Shown here piece after piece: positions 8,863 through 18,134 of a DNA stretch of 64,000 bases. The stretch's first letter is position 1, and every line of letters starts with the position of its first letter. The position numbers were made by a program, and so were the translations under genes. Source of the stretch: JBGMEA01 sp963674555 (lineage in GTDB: Bacteria; Bacillota; Clostridia; Eubacteriales; Anaerofustaceae); the NCBI GenBank assembly GCA_963674555.1, contig OY771429.1, forward strand, positions 310,001-374,000, read 5' to 3'. The notes beneath the pieces were generated by a model, which worked only from the letters and a program-made list of their open reading frames with translations, was not told where the DNA came from and made no database searches.

Positions 8863-9675
8863 CTATTTATATACATTCGAGCCACTGAAAATCTCGATCA
8901 TTTCACGTCTTAGGTTTTCCATGATACTCAACCGTTGTTTTGGGGTAAACTCATAAAGATCAGTATTTAAAAGATAATTCTGCAGATCGATCTCTTTGAT
9001 AAGCATCTTCGTATGAAAAATGTTCGATTGATATACATTTACATCTATCGCATCATATTTTTCCAAAGTAACTTCACTGATATAATCTTGAATAGAAGTG
9101 ATATCATGATCGATAAAGAGTTTTTTTCCGTCTACATCCCGCGTAAATCCACGCACCCTATAATCGATCGTCATAATATCCGAATCAAAACTGCCGATCA
9201 AATAATCGAGGGCTTTCAGTGGAGAGATTTGTCCGCATGTTGATACCTCAATATCGACCCGAAAAGTCGCTATTGCATTATCGGGATGATACTCAGGATA
9301 AGTATGCACAGTCACATGGCTCTTATCCAAATGCGCAACGACCGATTCTTTTGAATCATGAATAGCGCGATAGTTACAAGACGGATCTACCAGGTCTTCC
9401 GGGAGTTCTTCCTCCGAGATCAAAATTGTGACCGATGCACCTTGTGGATCGTAATCCTGTTTAGAAATATTCAAAACATTCGCACCGATCATATTCGTAA
9501 CTTCACATAATATATTTGTCAAACGTTCTGAGTTATACTGCTCGTCAATATACGCAATATAATCACGTTGTTCTCTTTCACTTTTAGCGTAGCATACATC
9601 ATAAATATTGAAACTAAGCGTTTTGGTAAGGTTATTAAAACCGTACAAAGTCAATTTGCCTTCCAACCCTAACAT
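8863..9675 (-). CDS. speD: S-adenosylmethionine decarboxylase proenzyme (E. coli type)
   Basis: About 270 residues, the longer bacterial AdoMetDC class like E. coli SpeD. It supplies decarboxylated AdoMet for SpeE. The autocleavage site is DKSHVTVHTYPE, cutting between Lys and Ser (119/120 counting from the outermost start) to make the pyruvoyl cofactor. The catalytic cysteine is in VSTCGQISP. The N-terminal GFNNLTKTLSF matches the E. coli form well. The start is uncertain: GTG 9678, ATG 9675 and TTG 9666 are all in frame. AGAGGG is very close to the first two, while TTG 9666 has the best spacing. It is first in the polyamine operon, with a promoter 33 bases upstream. Confidence 0.94.
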   Translation of the reverse strand: MLGLEGKLTLYGFNNLTKTLSFNIYDVCYAKSEREQRDYIAYIDEQYNSERLTNILCEVTNMIGANVLNISKQDYDPQGASVTILISEEELPEDLVDPSCNYRAIHDSKESVVAHLDKSHVTVHTYPEYHPDNAIATFRVDIEVSTCGQISPLKALDYLIGSFDSDIMTIDYRVRGFTRDVDGKKLFIDHDITSIQDYISEVTLEKYDAIDVNVYQSNIFHTKMLIKEIDLQNYLLNTDLYEFTPKQRLSIMENLRREMIEIFSGSNVYK

Positions 9676-9707
9676 CACCCTCTTTCTTATAAAAATAAAA
9701 CAATCTA

Positions 9708-9735
9708 ATTATATAGCAAATTTGGCAAAATGCAA
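9708..9735 (-). promoter_or_regulatory. Promoter of the speDAEB polyamine operon
   Basis: Minus-strand TTGCAT (9730-9735), 16-base spacer, TATAAT (9708-9713), close upstream of speD. Confidence 0.65.
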
Positions 9736-9807
9736 CATTTATTTTTAAAAAATACTAAGGTTTTTCTATCGACAAAACCAGTGTTATTTTTTTCGAAAAT
9801 ATCACTT

Positions 9808-9846
9808 AAAAAAAAGACCGTAACATTAAAATGTTACAGTCTTTTT
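9808..9846 (-). terminator. Terminator of the SAP-like gene
   Basis: A 17-bp stem with one mismatch (9811-9827 with 9830-9846; GTAACATT/AATGTTAC core). On the minus strand it is followed by a run of eight T. It lies downstream of the gene ending at 9915 and separates it from the speD promoter. Confidence 0.75.
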
Positions 9847-9914
9847 AAATGATTTTTAACAAGATAGCCAATCTTTATCTTTGTAAAATCTACCGAAAAT
9901 AGCAATAGTTATTA

Positions 9915-10688
9915 TCAGTGTAATAATTCAAGCACTTCAGAGGGGAGTTCATAGAAATCTTCATCAACGTACTCCATCAATTCTTCCTTCGAAGGTACAT
10001 GTAAAGGAGCTTTTTTTTGTTCTTTTAAAATAAACTCTGCTGATGCGCTACCGGTAAGACATCTATGGACAAAATAGTTATCATCTAAATAAAGCGGTTT
10101 GCCCTTATTGGAAAATATAAATAATACAGTTAATAATTCATCCTCAGTGATTTTCTTTCGGTTATGAACATTATAAATCTTTACGATCGATTTCGGTGTG
10201 ATAACACCGAAGAGATTTAGACACGCACAATAGTAATCCCAAACCAATCTATAATGATTTCTTTTTTTAGAAAAAGCAGGCGAATTTATTTTTTTAAAGA
10301 TTGTCCTGATCAAAGGAGGCATATGAAGTAATAATAAGCCATTTACTTCTACCGGGAACACATATGAATATTGAATCATATTGATCAAGGTATTGGCTTG
10401 ACCAACGGTATAAGGAATCGATTTTATTTTTGATAACTTGTTTGCCAATCGAAATTCTTTTGAATTTACAGACAACATCAATTCATATAATTCTTTTTCA
10501 TCAAGGATCTTTTCTTTGATAAGCTCGATCAGTCGTGATTTGCGAAATTTATGATAGTTTTTGTAATGGTATCTTCTAACGATATTTTTTAAATCAGATA
10601 ACCCATATCCCTGCAAGCAATCGTTCAAAACAATATCTTTCATTTCATTTGACTTTATGCATTTAAATTTATGTCTATGTTTTTTCAT
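9915..10688 (-). CDS. Unrecognised basic protein with an N-terminal SAP-like helical segment
   Basis: 257 residues, not recognised as a named family. The first 25 residues are strongly basic. Residues about 29-61 (GLSDLKNIVRRY, then KFRKSRLIELIKEKI) look like the helix-loop-helix of SAP or Rho-N modules, which often contact nucleic acid. The rest is mixed alpha with no catalytic motif that I can name and an acidic end. The start is ATG 10688 with GGGGG 9 bases upstream. An ATG at 10709 is possible. It is a single-gene unit with a TTGACA promoter and its own terminator, divergent from the secreted transglutaminase gene. A DNA- or RNA-binding role is a guess. Confidence 0.75.
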   Translation of the reverse strand: MKKHRHKFKCIKSNEMKDIVLNDCLQGYGLSDLKNIVRRYHYKNYHKFRKSRLIELIKEKILDEKELYELMLSVNSKEFRLANKLSKIKSIPYTVGQANTLINMIQYSYVFPVEVNGLLLLHMPPLIRTIFKKINSPAFSKKRNHYRLVWDYYCACLNLFGVITPKSIVKIYNVHNRKKITEDELLTVLFIFSNKGKPLYLDDNYFVHRCLTGSASAEFILKEQKKAPLHVPSKEELMEYVDEDFYELPSEVLELLH

Positions 10689-10784
10689 TTTACTTTGCCC
10701 CCATTCCATATGTCCATATTCAACGCTTAAATACTGAACTTTAACACAATTTTCTGATTGTTTGATTATATATGCTTTTATTCT

Positions 10785-10813
10785 AATTTATCAAAATTTA
10801 TATACTTTGTCAA
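10785..10813 (-). promoter_or_regulatory. Probable promoter of the SAP-like gene
   Basis: Minus-strand TTGACA (10808-10813), 17-base spacer, TAAATT (10785-10790). A second TATAAT lies about 20 bases further downstream (near 10767) with a poorer -35. Confidence 0.5.
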
Positions 10814-10883
10814 AAGATATCTATACCGATGAACAAATAATACTGCTACTTTGATTGAAACTGTTTACAATTGCAACAAAATA

Positions 10884-10910
10884 AATAAGTGCTTCTTTAA
10901 ATCACTTATT
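10884..10910. repeat. Inverted repeat upstream of the transglutaminase gene
   Basis: AATAAGTG (10884-10891) and CACTTATT (10903-10910), 8-bp perfect arms with an 11-base spacer, lying in the -45 to -20 region of the extended -10 promoter at 10926. It could be an operator for a repressor or a small hairpin. Confidence 0.45.
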
Positions 10911-10925
10911 GCGATTGAGTTGCTG

Positions 10926-10934
10926 TGTTACAAT
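10926..10934 (+). promoter_or_regulatory. Extended -10 promoter of the transglutaminase-fold gene
   Basis: TGTTACAAT (TGN plus TACAAT), 24 bases before the ATG. No clear -35 is present; the inverted repeat at 10884-10910 occupies that place. Confidence 0.5.
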
Positions 10935-10957
10935 AGAATAAAAAAGGATAATACAAA

Positions 10958-12133
10958 ATGAAGAAAATTGTAAAAATCATTGTAATATCATTATTTGTTT
11001 TTTCTTCAGTATTGTCTTTAAATAATAGTGCTCAAATACAAATATCTTCAATGGAATTTGAAAATATAACACAAACTGTTTCGATTTTAGATGCTTGTAC
11101 TTCGGACTATTATAGGAACACATTGACAGACAGCGATGAAATTAAATTATACGACAACATTAAAACTGCTCTCATGCATCAAATCGATAGTTATACTTTT
11201 TATTTTACCGATCAAAGTGTTGTTGATAAAATATCAATGTACGTGTGTTTAGACAATCCATTCTTAACGATAACAAATAATTATTATACGATTGAAACGA
11301 AGGATGATACGCATACGATTCATATCAAAGCAACCGTACCCCTACTATTCTCTTATGCAGATTATCATCAAAAAATGCTGATAACCTATCAAAAGGCACA
11401 AGACATCATCGATCAGATGCCTCCTTATATCAATACATATGATAAAGTCAAGTATCTACATGATTATCTTGTAACTGAAGTGCGCTATGATGACGATTTG
11501 TCAAATCTCGATTCAGATACTGCTTACGGAGCATTGATCGATGGAAAAGCACGATGTGAAGGGTACACAAATGCGTTTTCCATTTTACTGAATTTAGCCG
11601 ATATTGAAAACGCTAAAGTAATGTATTTAGGAAATGATGTAAATTCCGATGTCGGACACATATGGAACTTAGTTAAAATCGATGGCGAGTATTACCATGC
11701 AGATATTACAAATGACAGCTTTAGCATCAGCGATGATGTGCCGGATGATTATGTATCCTATGCATATTTCTTAATTTCCACAGATGACATTTTACGTTCT
11801 TCTCCCATTAATGAATCAATTATTGATTTAATCCCTGCTTGTGACGCACCAACAAACAATTTCTTTATTAAAAATGATCTATACTTTACAGGCTATGACC
11901 GATACGAGATCGGTAAAACAGCCGGTGACTTTTTGTCCGACCAACTGGATAAAAATTTAAACGGGGTTTCGATCAAATTTGAGAACGAAAAAGATTATTT
12001 AAAAGCAAGTTCTTCTTCCGAAATCAATTACCTGCTCGGTGTGATCTCGAATTACGATGGGATCCGCGCAAATTATTTCAACTATTTTTTGTACGACAAC
12101 CAACTGGTCATATCCTTCTACCCGAAAAAATAA
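10958..12133 (+). CDS. Secreted transglutaminase-like cysteine protein
   Basis: 391 residues with an N-terminal signal peptide or anchor (basic KK, hydrophobic about 5-20) and a transglutaminase-core fold. The catalytic triad is Cys200 in GKARCEGYTNAF, His234 in GHIWNLV and Asp249 in YHADITND. These proteins in Firmicutes are usually extracytoplasmic and act on peptides or cell wall as hydrolases or crosslinkers; the substrate is unknown here. A C-terminal part of about 115 residues after the core has no recognised domain. There is no LPXTG or repeat anchor. The RBS is AAAGGA, 9 bases from the ATG. It is transcribed alone and ends in a strong terminator. A function in envelope modification is inference. 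Confidence 0.85.
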   Translation: MKKIVKIIVISLFVFSSVLSLNNSAQIQISSMEFENITQTVSILDACTSDYYRNTLTDSDEIKLYDNIKTALMHQIDSYTFYFTDQSVVDKISMYVCLDNPFLTITNNYYTIETKDDTHTIHIKATVPLLFSYADYHQKMLITYQKAQDIIDQMPPYINTYDKVKYLHDYLVTEVRYDDDLSNLDSDTAYGALIDGKARCEGYTNAFSILLNLADIENAKVMYLGNDVNSDVGHIWNLVKIDGEYYHADITNDSFSISDDVPDDYVSYAYFLISTDDILRSSPINESIIDLIPACDAPTNNFFIKNDLYFTGYDRYEIGKTAGDFLSDQLDKNLNGVSIKFENEKDYLKASSSSEINYLLGVISNYDGIRANYFNYFLYDNQLVISFYPKK

Positions 12134-12171
12134 AAGAACACTGAATATCAATGATTCAGTGTTCTTTTTTT
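12132..12171 (+). terminator. Rho-independent terminator of the transglutaminase-fold gene
   Basis: A 15-bp perfect stem (12132-12146 with 12154-12168), 7-base loop, then T. It begins inside the stop codon. The convergent fbp ends at 12192, so the hairpin may also serve that side. Confidence 0.85.
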
Positions 12172-12191
12172 ATTTAAATCGCTAGCGATGA

Positions 12192-14171
12192 TCAACAAAT
12201 CTCCTGAGTGTCTTGTTTCGAACTGACTATAACACCTGTTCTGTATGCAGTCAACAGCATCTCTAAGTAGTAAATCTGTTCCTTGATCTTTGTACCGATA
12301 TCCGTATCGGAAACCAAAGTCCTTTGAACACAAGTATTTACCAATCGAGTTTCACTTTTGATATCGATCCCTTCTGCAACTGCGGCTTCTTTTGAAACAA
12401 AAGGTTCATGTATGATCAAATTCATGCCATACGAGTTTGAAGTTAATGTACAACCTGCCATACCGGTTTCTTTCTGATATGCTTTTGCAAAACCTGTGTC
12501 TATACACAATAACATGCCGTCAGCCTTGATCGGATCTTCCCCTTTTGTCCCTTTAACAGGTACATGTCCGCATATAATATGTCCTGAAGCAGATAATCCA
12601 AACTCTTCAAAAATCATCTCTACCATCTTTTTATTATCGGTATTTTTATAAAATGGAAGATATTGTTCTTTATGAACTTGTTTTTCATCAATGAAATATC
12701 GTTCAAATGTGGCCATTTTATCTTTCCCGAAAAGCGGTGAAAGCGGCGAACACCACAAGAACCAGAATATATCTTTACTTACCTCGTCCGAATAATAAGA
12801 GTGCCTTACTTTTTCATTTAAAATATCAAGTAGTTCTCTTCCTTGGTATTCTTTATCATCGATTTTGACCTTTGTAAATGTCAAATCTTCATTTATCGGT
12901 ACTGAAGCATGCAATAATAAATTATTATTATATACGTTGTAAATGCTCCCTTTCATCAGAAGGAAATTACAATGCTTTTGCAATTTCTCACTTGTAACAA
13001 ATGAATTTACTAACGAAGTGACAACTTTTTTTTCTTCTTCAGTTAATTCCTCTATAGATTCTTTATCGATCGTAGGAAAAAATTGTGAATTAAGTGGATG
13101 CCTTTTATCATTGATCATTATTGAAAAATCATCATAATTTACTTTATCGATCAACATTCGATCTTCCATGCAATATTCAGGATGTCTTTTTATAATACTG
13201 TTCTCCAATTTAAATTGGATGATCGATATCGCTTTTTGCATTTTAGCCAATAGCATATCATCTATATCGGATATATCATCCGAAACTTTAGGCATAAATT
13301 TATTTAGAGAATCATCGTTATTATATTCTTTAAGCGCCAGTAAGGTTAAAGGTAAAAGATTGATCCCGTATCCATCTTCGAGAACCGAAGTGTTCCCGTA
13401 ACGCATACAAATGCGAACGACATTTGCTACACAAGCCGCACTCCCCGCAGCTGCACCGACCCATAAGACATCATGATTTCCCCACTGGATATCCATTGAG
13501 TGATACTCCATCAATGTGTCCATGACAAAATGCGGCCCTACACCCCTATCGTAAATATCACCGATAATATGTAAATGATCCAAATTTAAACGCCTGATCG
13601 TCTTGCAGATATTGATGATAAATTCATCACCTGCTCCTGTATCTATGATCGTCCGAATAATTTCATTATAGTACTTTTCTCGATCTCCGTTAATATCACT
13701 TTTAAACATTAATTCTTGGATAATATAGGAGTAATTGTCGGGAAATGATTTTCTTATTTTTGAATGAGAGTACTTTGAAGATGAAATCCTACAAACGGTA
13801 ATGAGATTTCTGATCGTGTTTTCATACCAATCATCTGTCAAAACCCCTTGTTTTTCCAGTAAATTAAGCTTCTCTGCGGGGTAATAAATTATGGTCGTTA
13901 ATTCTTTGATCTGATCGTCACTTAACACACTGGAAAGTGTTTCAATGACTTTTCTTTTAATGCTTCCTGAGCAATTTCGCAAAACATGATCGAAAGATTC
14001 ATATTCGCCATGAATATCCGAAAGAAAATGTTCTGTCCCTTTCGGAAGATTCAAGATCGCATTTAAATTTATTATCTCAGCAGTAGCAGATTGGATACTT
14101 GGAAATTTCTCGGATAATAATTTTAAATATCTTTTATTTTGCTGCAGTATTTTTTTTTCAAAAAATTTCAT
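12192..14171 (-). CDS. fbp: Fructose-1,6-bisphosphatase, class III
   Basis: 659 residues, the length and sequence of the Firmicutes-specific class III enzyme of gluconeogenesis. It has a metallophosphoesterase core: FLSDIHGEYESFDHVLRN near the N-terminus, IIGDIYDRGVGPH, QWGNHDVLWVGAAAGS and, late, GHVPVKGTKGEDP with CIDTGFAKAY. The C-terminal region (about 600-659) is less conserved. The ATG is preceded by AAGAAGGA at 5 bases. It is transcribed alone from a promoter at 14223-14250. Confidence 0.95.
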   Translation of the reverse strand: MKFFEKKILQQNKRYLKLLSEKFPSIQSATAEIINLNAILNLPKGTEHFLSDIHGEYESFDHVLRNCSGSIKRKVIETLSSVLSDDQIKELTTIIYYPAEKLNLLEKQGVLTDDWYENTIRNLITVCRISSSKYSHSKIRKSFPDNYSYIIQELMFKSDINGDREKYYNEIIRTIIDTGAGDEFIINICKTIRRLNLDHLHIIGDIYDRGVGPHFVMDTLMEYHSMDIQWGNHDVLWVGAAAGSAACVANVVRICMRYGNTSVLEDGYGINLLPLTLLALKEYNNDDSLNKFMPKVSDDISDIDDMLLAKMQKAISIIQFKLENSIIKRHPEYCMEDRMLIDKVNYDDFSIMINDKRHPLNSQFFPTIDKESIEELTEEEKKVVTSLVNSFVTSEKLQKHCNFLLMKGSIYNVYNNNLLLHASVPINEDLTFTKVKIDDKEYQGRELLDILNEKVRHSYYSDEVSKDIFWFLWCSPLSPLFGKDKMATFERYFIDEKQVHKEQYLPFYKNTDNKKMVEMIFEEFGLSASGHIICGHVPVKGTKGEDPIKADGMLLCIDTGFAKAYQKETGMAGCTLTSNSYGMNLIIHEPFVSKEAAVAEGIDIKSETRLVNTCVQRTLVSDTDIGTKIKEQIYYLEMLLTAYRTGVIVSSKQDTQEIC

Positions 14172-14222
14172 TTGAATCCTTCTTAAATTTTATTAAGGGA
14201 TGCTTTTAATAAGTCTATTCAT

Positions 14223-14250
14223 ATTATATCCCAAAACCCGCTCATTGCAA
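14223..14250 (-). promoter_or_regulatory. Promoter of fbp
   Basis: Minus-strand TTGCAA (14245-14250), 16-base spacer, TATAAT (14223-14228). Confidence 0.65.
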
Positions 14251-14336
14251 TATATACGAAAGAATTACATCATGTTACATAGTGAAATAAAATCAACGAT
14301 TTTGTAACGAAAAATATTTTTTTCTCTTTCATTAGA

Positions 14337-14365
14337 TTGTTTCATTTGACTGATTATAGTATAAT
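14337..14365 (+). promoter_or_regulatory. Promoter of the M23 peptidase-bactofilin pair
   Basis: TTGTTT (14337-14342), 17-base spacer, TATAAT (14360-14365), 29 bases before the ATG. Confidence 0.65.
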
Positions 14366-14394
14366 AAAAAAACACTTCTATCTTAGGTGAATTC

Positions 14395-15411
14395 ATGAAA
14401 CGAAAAAAAAGAAAACAATTTGAGAAAGCAAAACATGATCACAAGCAAAAATACACGATCATTATAACCCCGAACACCTATGGAAAAACTCATAAGCTTT
14501 CATTGTCTTTTTTTTGGGCAAAAAATGCACTGTTTTTGACAGGGCTTTTCTTAATAACTGTAATCCTTCTTCTAATTTCATATCTTGGTTTATTGACAAA
14601 TTATAATAAAAGCAAGCAAGATTTATTAACTTTACAAAGCATAAACAAAGAACAACAAATGCAATTATATGATATGAATGAATTAGCTAAAGAAGTGGAT
14701 CAAAAACTACAATACTTGGATCTATTGGAAACCAAAATCGTTACGATGATCGGCGACGATACTTCCAGTTCCAATGACCCTTACATGAATGAAATAAATG
14801 CACGTCTATCTGACTTGGAAGAGAATATGTCAGCAAGCGGTGGCGATAACGGCGCTTATATGAACTATTATATTGCTAGCGATGATGTAAGTAATTTTAA
14901 TATCAGTAGTGATTTGGATAAGATCAAGACAACATTGGCCGAAATAGATCAGAATATCGAAACACAAGGCTCTACCTATGAAATATTGGAATCCGATGTT
15001 GAAGCGCATACGGATTACATTCAATGTTACCCGGACTATTTACCGGTAGCCGGACGATTAACTGACGGATTCGGTTATCGTACAAGCCCTGTTGTAGGCT
15101 TTCATAACGGTATCGATCTGGCAGCTCCCAGAGGTACGATCATTCAATCTGCAGGTCGAGGAACAGTTATATACGCATCTTGGTATGGGACTTTCGGAAA
15201 TTGTGTTATTATAGATCATGGCTATGGTTATAAGACGTTATACGGTCATATGAGCAAGATACTCGTTAATGAGGGTGACTCAGTTGAAAAAGGCGATGTG
15301 ATCGGTCTTGTCGGTTCTACAGGCTTCAGCACAGGAAATCATTTACATTTTGGGATCATGGTTAATGGTTCTTATGTCGATCCGCTTGACTACATTCCTT
15401 TGACACGATAA
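14395..15411 (+). CDS. Membrane-anchored M23 family peptidoglycan endopeptidase
   Basis: 338 residues: a basic cytoplasmic N-terminus of about 40 residues, one membrane helix (about 43-66), a coiled-coil/linker (about 75-205) and an M23 (LytM/NlpD type) domain at about 218-335. Metal and catalytic residues are all present: His237 and Asp241 in HNGID, His285 in YGHMS, and HLHFG with His316 and His318. It is therefore predicted to be an active zinc endopeptidase cutting peptide crosslinks outside the membrane. The next gene, 41 bases on, is a bactofilin. The M23-bactofilin pairing is known from several bacteria, where the two shape the cell wall. The RBS is AGGTGA. Confidence 0.93.
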   Translation: MKRKKRKQFEKAKHDHKQKYTIIITPNTYGKTHKLSLSFFWAKNALFLTGLFLITVILLLISYLGLLTNYNKSKQDLLTLQSINKEQQMQLYDMNELAKEVDQKLQYLDLLETKIVTMIGDDTSSSNDPYMNEINARLSDLEENMSASGGDNGAYMNYYIASDDVSNFNISSDLDKIKTTLAEIDQNIETQGSTYEILESDVEAHTDYIQCYPDYLPVAGRLTDGFGYRTSPVVGFHNGIDLAAPRGTIIQSAGRGTVIYASWYGTFGNCVIIDHGYGYKTLYGHMSKILVNEGDSVEKGDVIGLVGSTGFSTGNHLHFGIMVNGSYVDPLDYIPLTR

Positions 15412-15452
15412 TTAATTTATGAAATAATAAACATTATTAAGGTAGGAACTAA

Positions 15453-15854
15453 ATGAAAAACAAAATACGAACAGTAAATAGAGTCAATTATGAGCAAGTA
15501 GATACGATCGTCAGCAGTGATATTGTCTTTGTTGGAGATATCACATCAGGTGGTTCTGTAAGGTATGAAGGAAATCTACGTGGGAACATCAACATCTCAG
15601 GAAATCTGATCGTAGGCAGAAACGCATTAATTGCAGGCACGATCAAAGCAGCAAACATACATATTATCGGAACGGTTGAAGGAGATGTTAAATGCGATCA
15701 ATTGAAAATCCTCTCAACGGGTAAAATAACCGGTGATGCTGAAGTTAACAGTATTATCATCGACGAAGGTGCAACCTTTATCGGTAACTGTACTACTGTA
15801 GAAGAATCGGATGAAGATCCCAGCATTAACGACATCCTTGATGTAATCGAATAA
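15453..15854 (+). CDS. Bactofilin
   Basis: 133 residues. The central part (about 20-115) is the repetitive beta-helix of bactofilins, with short repeats rich in G, V and I (GDITSGGSVRYEGNLRG, GTIKAANIHIIGTVEGDV) flanked by non-repetitive ends. Bactofilins polymerise without nucleotide into membrane-associated filaments and act as scaffolds for wall enzymes. The upstream M23 peptidase is the likely client. Its N-terminus is short and acidic at the C-terminal end (EESDEDPS). The RBS is AGGTAGGA. The pair ends in a shared terminator. Confidence 0.92.
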   Translation: MKNKIRTVNRVNYEQVDTIVSSDIVFVGDITSGGSVRYEGNLRGNINISGNLIVGRNALIAGTIKAANIHIIGTVEGDVKCDQLKILSTGKITGDAEVNSIIIDEGATFIGNCTTVEESDEDPSINDILDVIE

Positions 15855-15855
15855 T

Positions 15856-15885
15856 AAAAAAGATCCAATCATGGATCTTTTTTTT
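15856..15885. terminator. Bidirectional terminator between bactofilin and rocD
   Basis: 12-bp stem (15856-15867 with 15872-15883), loop ATCA, flanked by A run and T run so it works on both strands. The T run overlaps the rocD stop codon. Confidence 0.85.
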
Positions 15886-17074
15886 ATTTAAATATCTTCT
15901 CGATCCTCTCCATTGCCCAATCGATCTCTTCTTTCGTAATGACCAAGGGCGGGGTAAACCGAATCGTTCGATCATGTGTCTCTTTGGTTAATATCCCTTC
16001 ATCTTTCAATTGCATACAATATGCTTTTCCCGTCTGCGCATCAGGTGTAACCTCTACTCCGATCATTAATCCTCTCGCTCTTATTTCTTTTATGATCGGA
16101 CTCTTCATTGCCAGTAATTTTTCTTTAAAATATGCACCGATATCATCTGCCTTTTCGACAAGCTCTTCATCGATCAATACGTCTAATGCAGCTACCGCTA
16201 CAGCACTTGCCAATGGATTTCCGCCAAATGTTGAACCGTGGTCTCCCGGAGAGAAAACCTGCATGATCGAATCACTCGCTAATATTGCCGATACAGGCAA
16301 AATCCCACCACTGAGTGCTTTCCCTACACACAGTATATCCGGTTTAATATTTTCATGTTCAAAGGCAAACATTTTCCCGGTCCTTCCCAAACCGGTTTGT
16401 ATTTCGTCAAGCATCAACAGAACTTCATTTTCATCAGATAAAGAACGAAGCCCTTTTAAATACCCGCCATCGGGAATAATGACACCACCTTCTCCTTGTA
16501 TCGGTTCAACAAGTATACCGACTGTATTCTTGTTGATAGCACTTTTAACCGCATTCAGATCATTATAAGGTACTATTTTAAATCCGGGTGTTAAAGGGCC
16601 GAAACCATCTTTATATTGCTCTTCCGAGCTAAAAGAAATGATGGTTATAGTCCTACCGTGAAAATTATTTTGGAAAGTGATTATTTCCCCTTTTCCTTTC
16701 GGTACCCCTTTTACCTTTTCTCCCCATTTTCTTGCCGCTTTTATAGCCGTCTCAACTGCTTCCGCTCCGCTGTTCATCGGCAAACCCTTTTCAAAACCCG
16801 CTAATGCACATAATTTTTCGAGCATATCACACATACGATCATTATGAAAAGCTCTGGAAGTAACAGTCACTTTATCGAGTTGCTCTTTAGCTGCTTGTAC
16901 AATTTTAGGGTGTAAATGTCCTTGATTCACTGCGGAATAAGCTGCCAACATATCAAGATATCTGTTTCCTTCTTCATCCCATACCCATACTCCTTCTGCT
17001 TTGGCAATAACGACATCCAAAGGCGAATAGTTGTTAGCGCAATACTTTTTGGTCTTCTCAATTGTATTATTCAC
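15884..17074 (-). CDS. rocD: Ornithine aminotransferase
   Basis: 396-residue class III PLP aminotransferase that converts ornithine and 2-oxoglutarate to glutamate-5-semialdehyde and glutamate. It shows NSGAEAVETAIKAARKW, the PLP-binding LDEIQTG and Lys252 in CVGKALSGG, then STFGGNPLA. N-acetylornithine aminotransferase (ArgD) is the closest alternative. The first-position match YSPLDVVIAKAEGVWVWD and the arginine-degradation operon favour RocD. It begins with GTG at 17074, 7 bases after GGAGG. It lies 34 bases after arcB and would feed arginine-derived ornithine to proline or glutamate. Confidence 0.94.
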   Translation of the reverse strand: MNNTIEKTKKYCANNYSPLDVVIAKAEGVWVWDEEGNRYLDMLAAYSAVNQGHLHPKIVQAAKEQLDKVTVTSRAFHNDRMCDMLEKLCALAGFEKGLPMNSGAEAVETAIKAARKWGEKVKGVPKGKGEIITFQNNFHGRTITIISFSSEEQYKDGFGPLTPGFKIVPYNDLNAVKSAINKNTVGILVEPIQGEGGVIIPDGGYLKGLRSLSDENEVLLMLDEIQTGLGRTGKMFAFEHENIKPDILCVGKALSGGILPVSAILASDSIMQVFSPGDHGSTFGGNPLASAVAVAALDVLIDEELVEKADDIGAYFKEKLLAMKSPIIKEIRARGLMIGVEVTPDAQTGKAYCMQLKDEGILTKETHDRTIRFTPPLVITKEEIDWAMERIEKIFK

Positions 17075-17108
17075 TTTTTACCCTCCCCTTTCATTGCATG
17101 TGATTTCA

Positions 17109-18098
17109 TCAGTCAGCCATTGTAGCTATCATTACCGCTTTGATCGTATGTAATCTGTTTTCTGCCTGATCGAATACTTTTGAGTATTCGCTACGAAAAA
17201 CTTCGTCTGTTACTTCCATTTCACTCAAACCGTATTTTTCGGCAACTTTTGATCCTATTGCAGTATTCGTATCGTGAAAAGCAGGTAAGCAATGCAGGAA
17301 AATAACGTCATTGTTTTCAGACCCTTTTATCATATTCATATTCACTTGATAATTGCGCAACAATTCAATACGTTCTTTATATTTATCCCCTTCACCCATT
17401 GAGACCCAAACATCCGTGTAAATTGCATCGGAATCTATAACATCAGCTATATCTTCACTTAATGTGATTTTTCCACCGCTTGTTTTACATTCTTCCAACA
17501 TTTCACCAACCAGAGTCTCTTGCGGAAACAGTTCTTTAGGTGCAATCGCGCAAAAGTGCATACCCAGTTTCGCGCAACCTATCATAAGCGAATTCGCGAC
17601 ATTATTTCGCGCATCTCCGACAAATGTTAATTTTAACTCAGATAACTGTTTTTTTGTATTCTCTTTCATCGTCATAATATCCGCTAATACTTGAGTTGGG
17701 TGATACAGATCTGTTAAACCGTTCCAAACCGGCACTCCGGAGAATTTTGCAAGTTGTTCTACCGTATCTTGTTTATATCCGCGGAATTCTATACCATCAT
17801 ACATGCGTCCCAATACTTGTGCAGTATCTTCTATAGATTCCTTTTCTCCGATTTGACTGTTAGAAAGAAACGTGACATTTGCTCCTTCGTCAAATGCGGC
17901 AACCTCGAAAGCACATCTGGTTCGCGTTGAAGTTTTCTCAAAAAGCAATACGATATTTTTGCCTTTAAGTAACTCATCTCTCTGTCCTGCTTTTTTCTTC
18001 GTTTTCAGTTTTTGCGCTAAATCTATCAGAAAATTCAGTTCATCTGCTGTATAATCTTTTACGGTCAATAAACTTCTACCTTTTAAATTGATCGACAT
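17109..18098 (-). CDS. arcB: Ornithine carbamoyltransferase (catabolic, by context)
   Basis: 329 residues. It interconverts citrulline plus phosphate with ornithine plus carbamoyl phosphate. Carbamoyl phosphate motif STRTR at 57-61, HPTQ in LYHPTQVLADI, and the catalytic HCLPAFHD are present. An argF (biosynthetic) role has the same sequence signature. The arcA gene 36 bases upstream and rocD downstream point to arginine breakdown. RBS is AAGGAG before ATG. No carbamate kinase gene follows. Confidence 0.95.
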   Translation of the reverse strand: MSINLKGRSLLTVKDYTADELNFLIDLAQKLKTKKKAGQRDELLKGKNIVLLFEKTSTRTRCAFEVAAFDEGANVTFLSNSQIGEKESIEDTAQVLGRMYDGIEFRGYKQDTVEQLAKFSGVPVWNGLTDLYHPTQVLADIMTMKENTKKQLSELKLTFVGDARNNVANSLMIGCAKLGMHFCAIAPKELFPQETLVGEMLEECKTSGGKITLSEDIADVIDSDAIYTDVWVSMGEGDKYKERIELLRNYQVNMNMIKGSENNDVIFLHCLPAFHDTNTAIGSKVAEKYGLSEMEVTDEVFRSEYSKVFDQAENRLHTIKAVMIATMAD

Positions 18099-18134
18099 CT
18101 TTTACTCCTTAATTTTAAGTATAAATATTATTAT

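Noticed and set aside
15939..16568. 209-codon plus-strand frame opposite rocD
   Set aside because: Antisense shadow of a well conserved enzyme; low-complexity Ser-rich translation.
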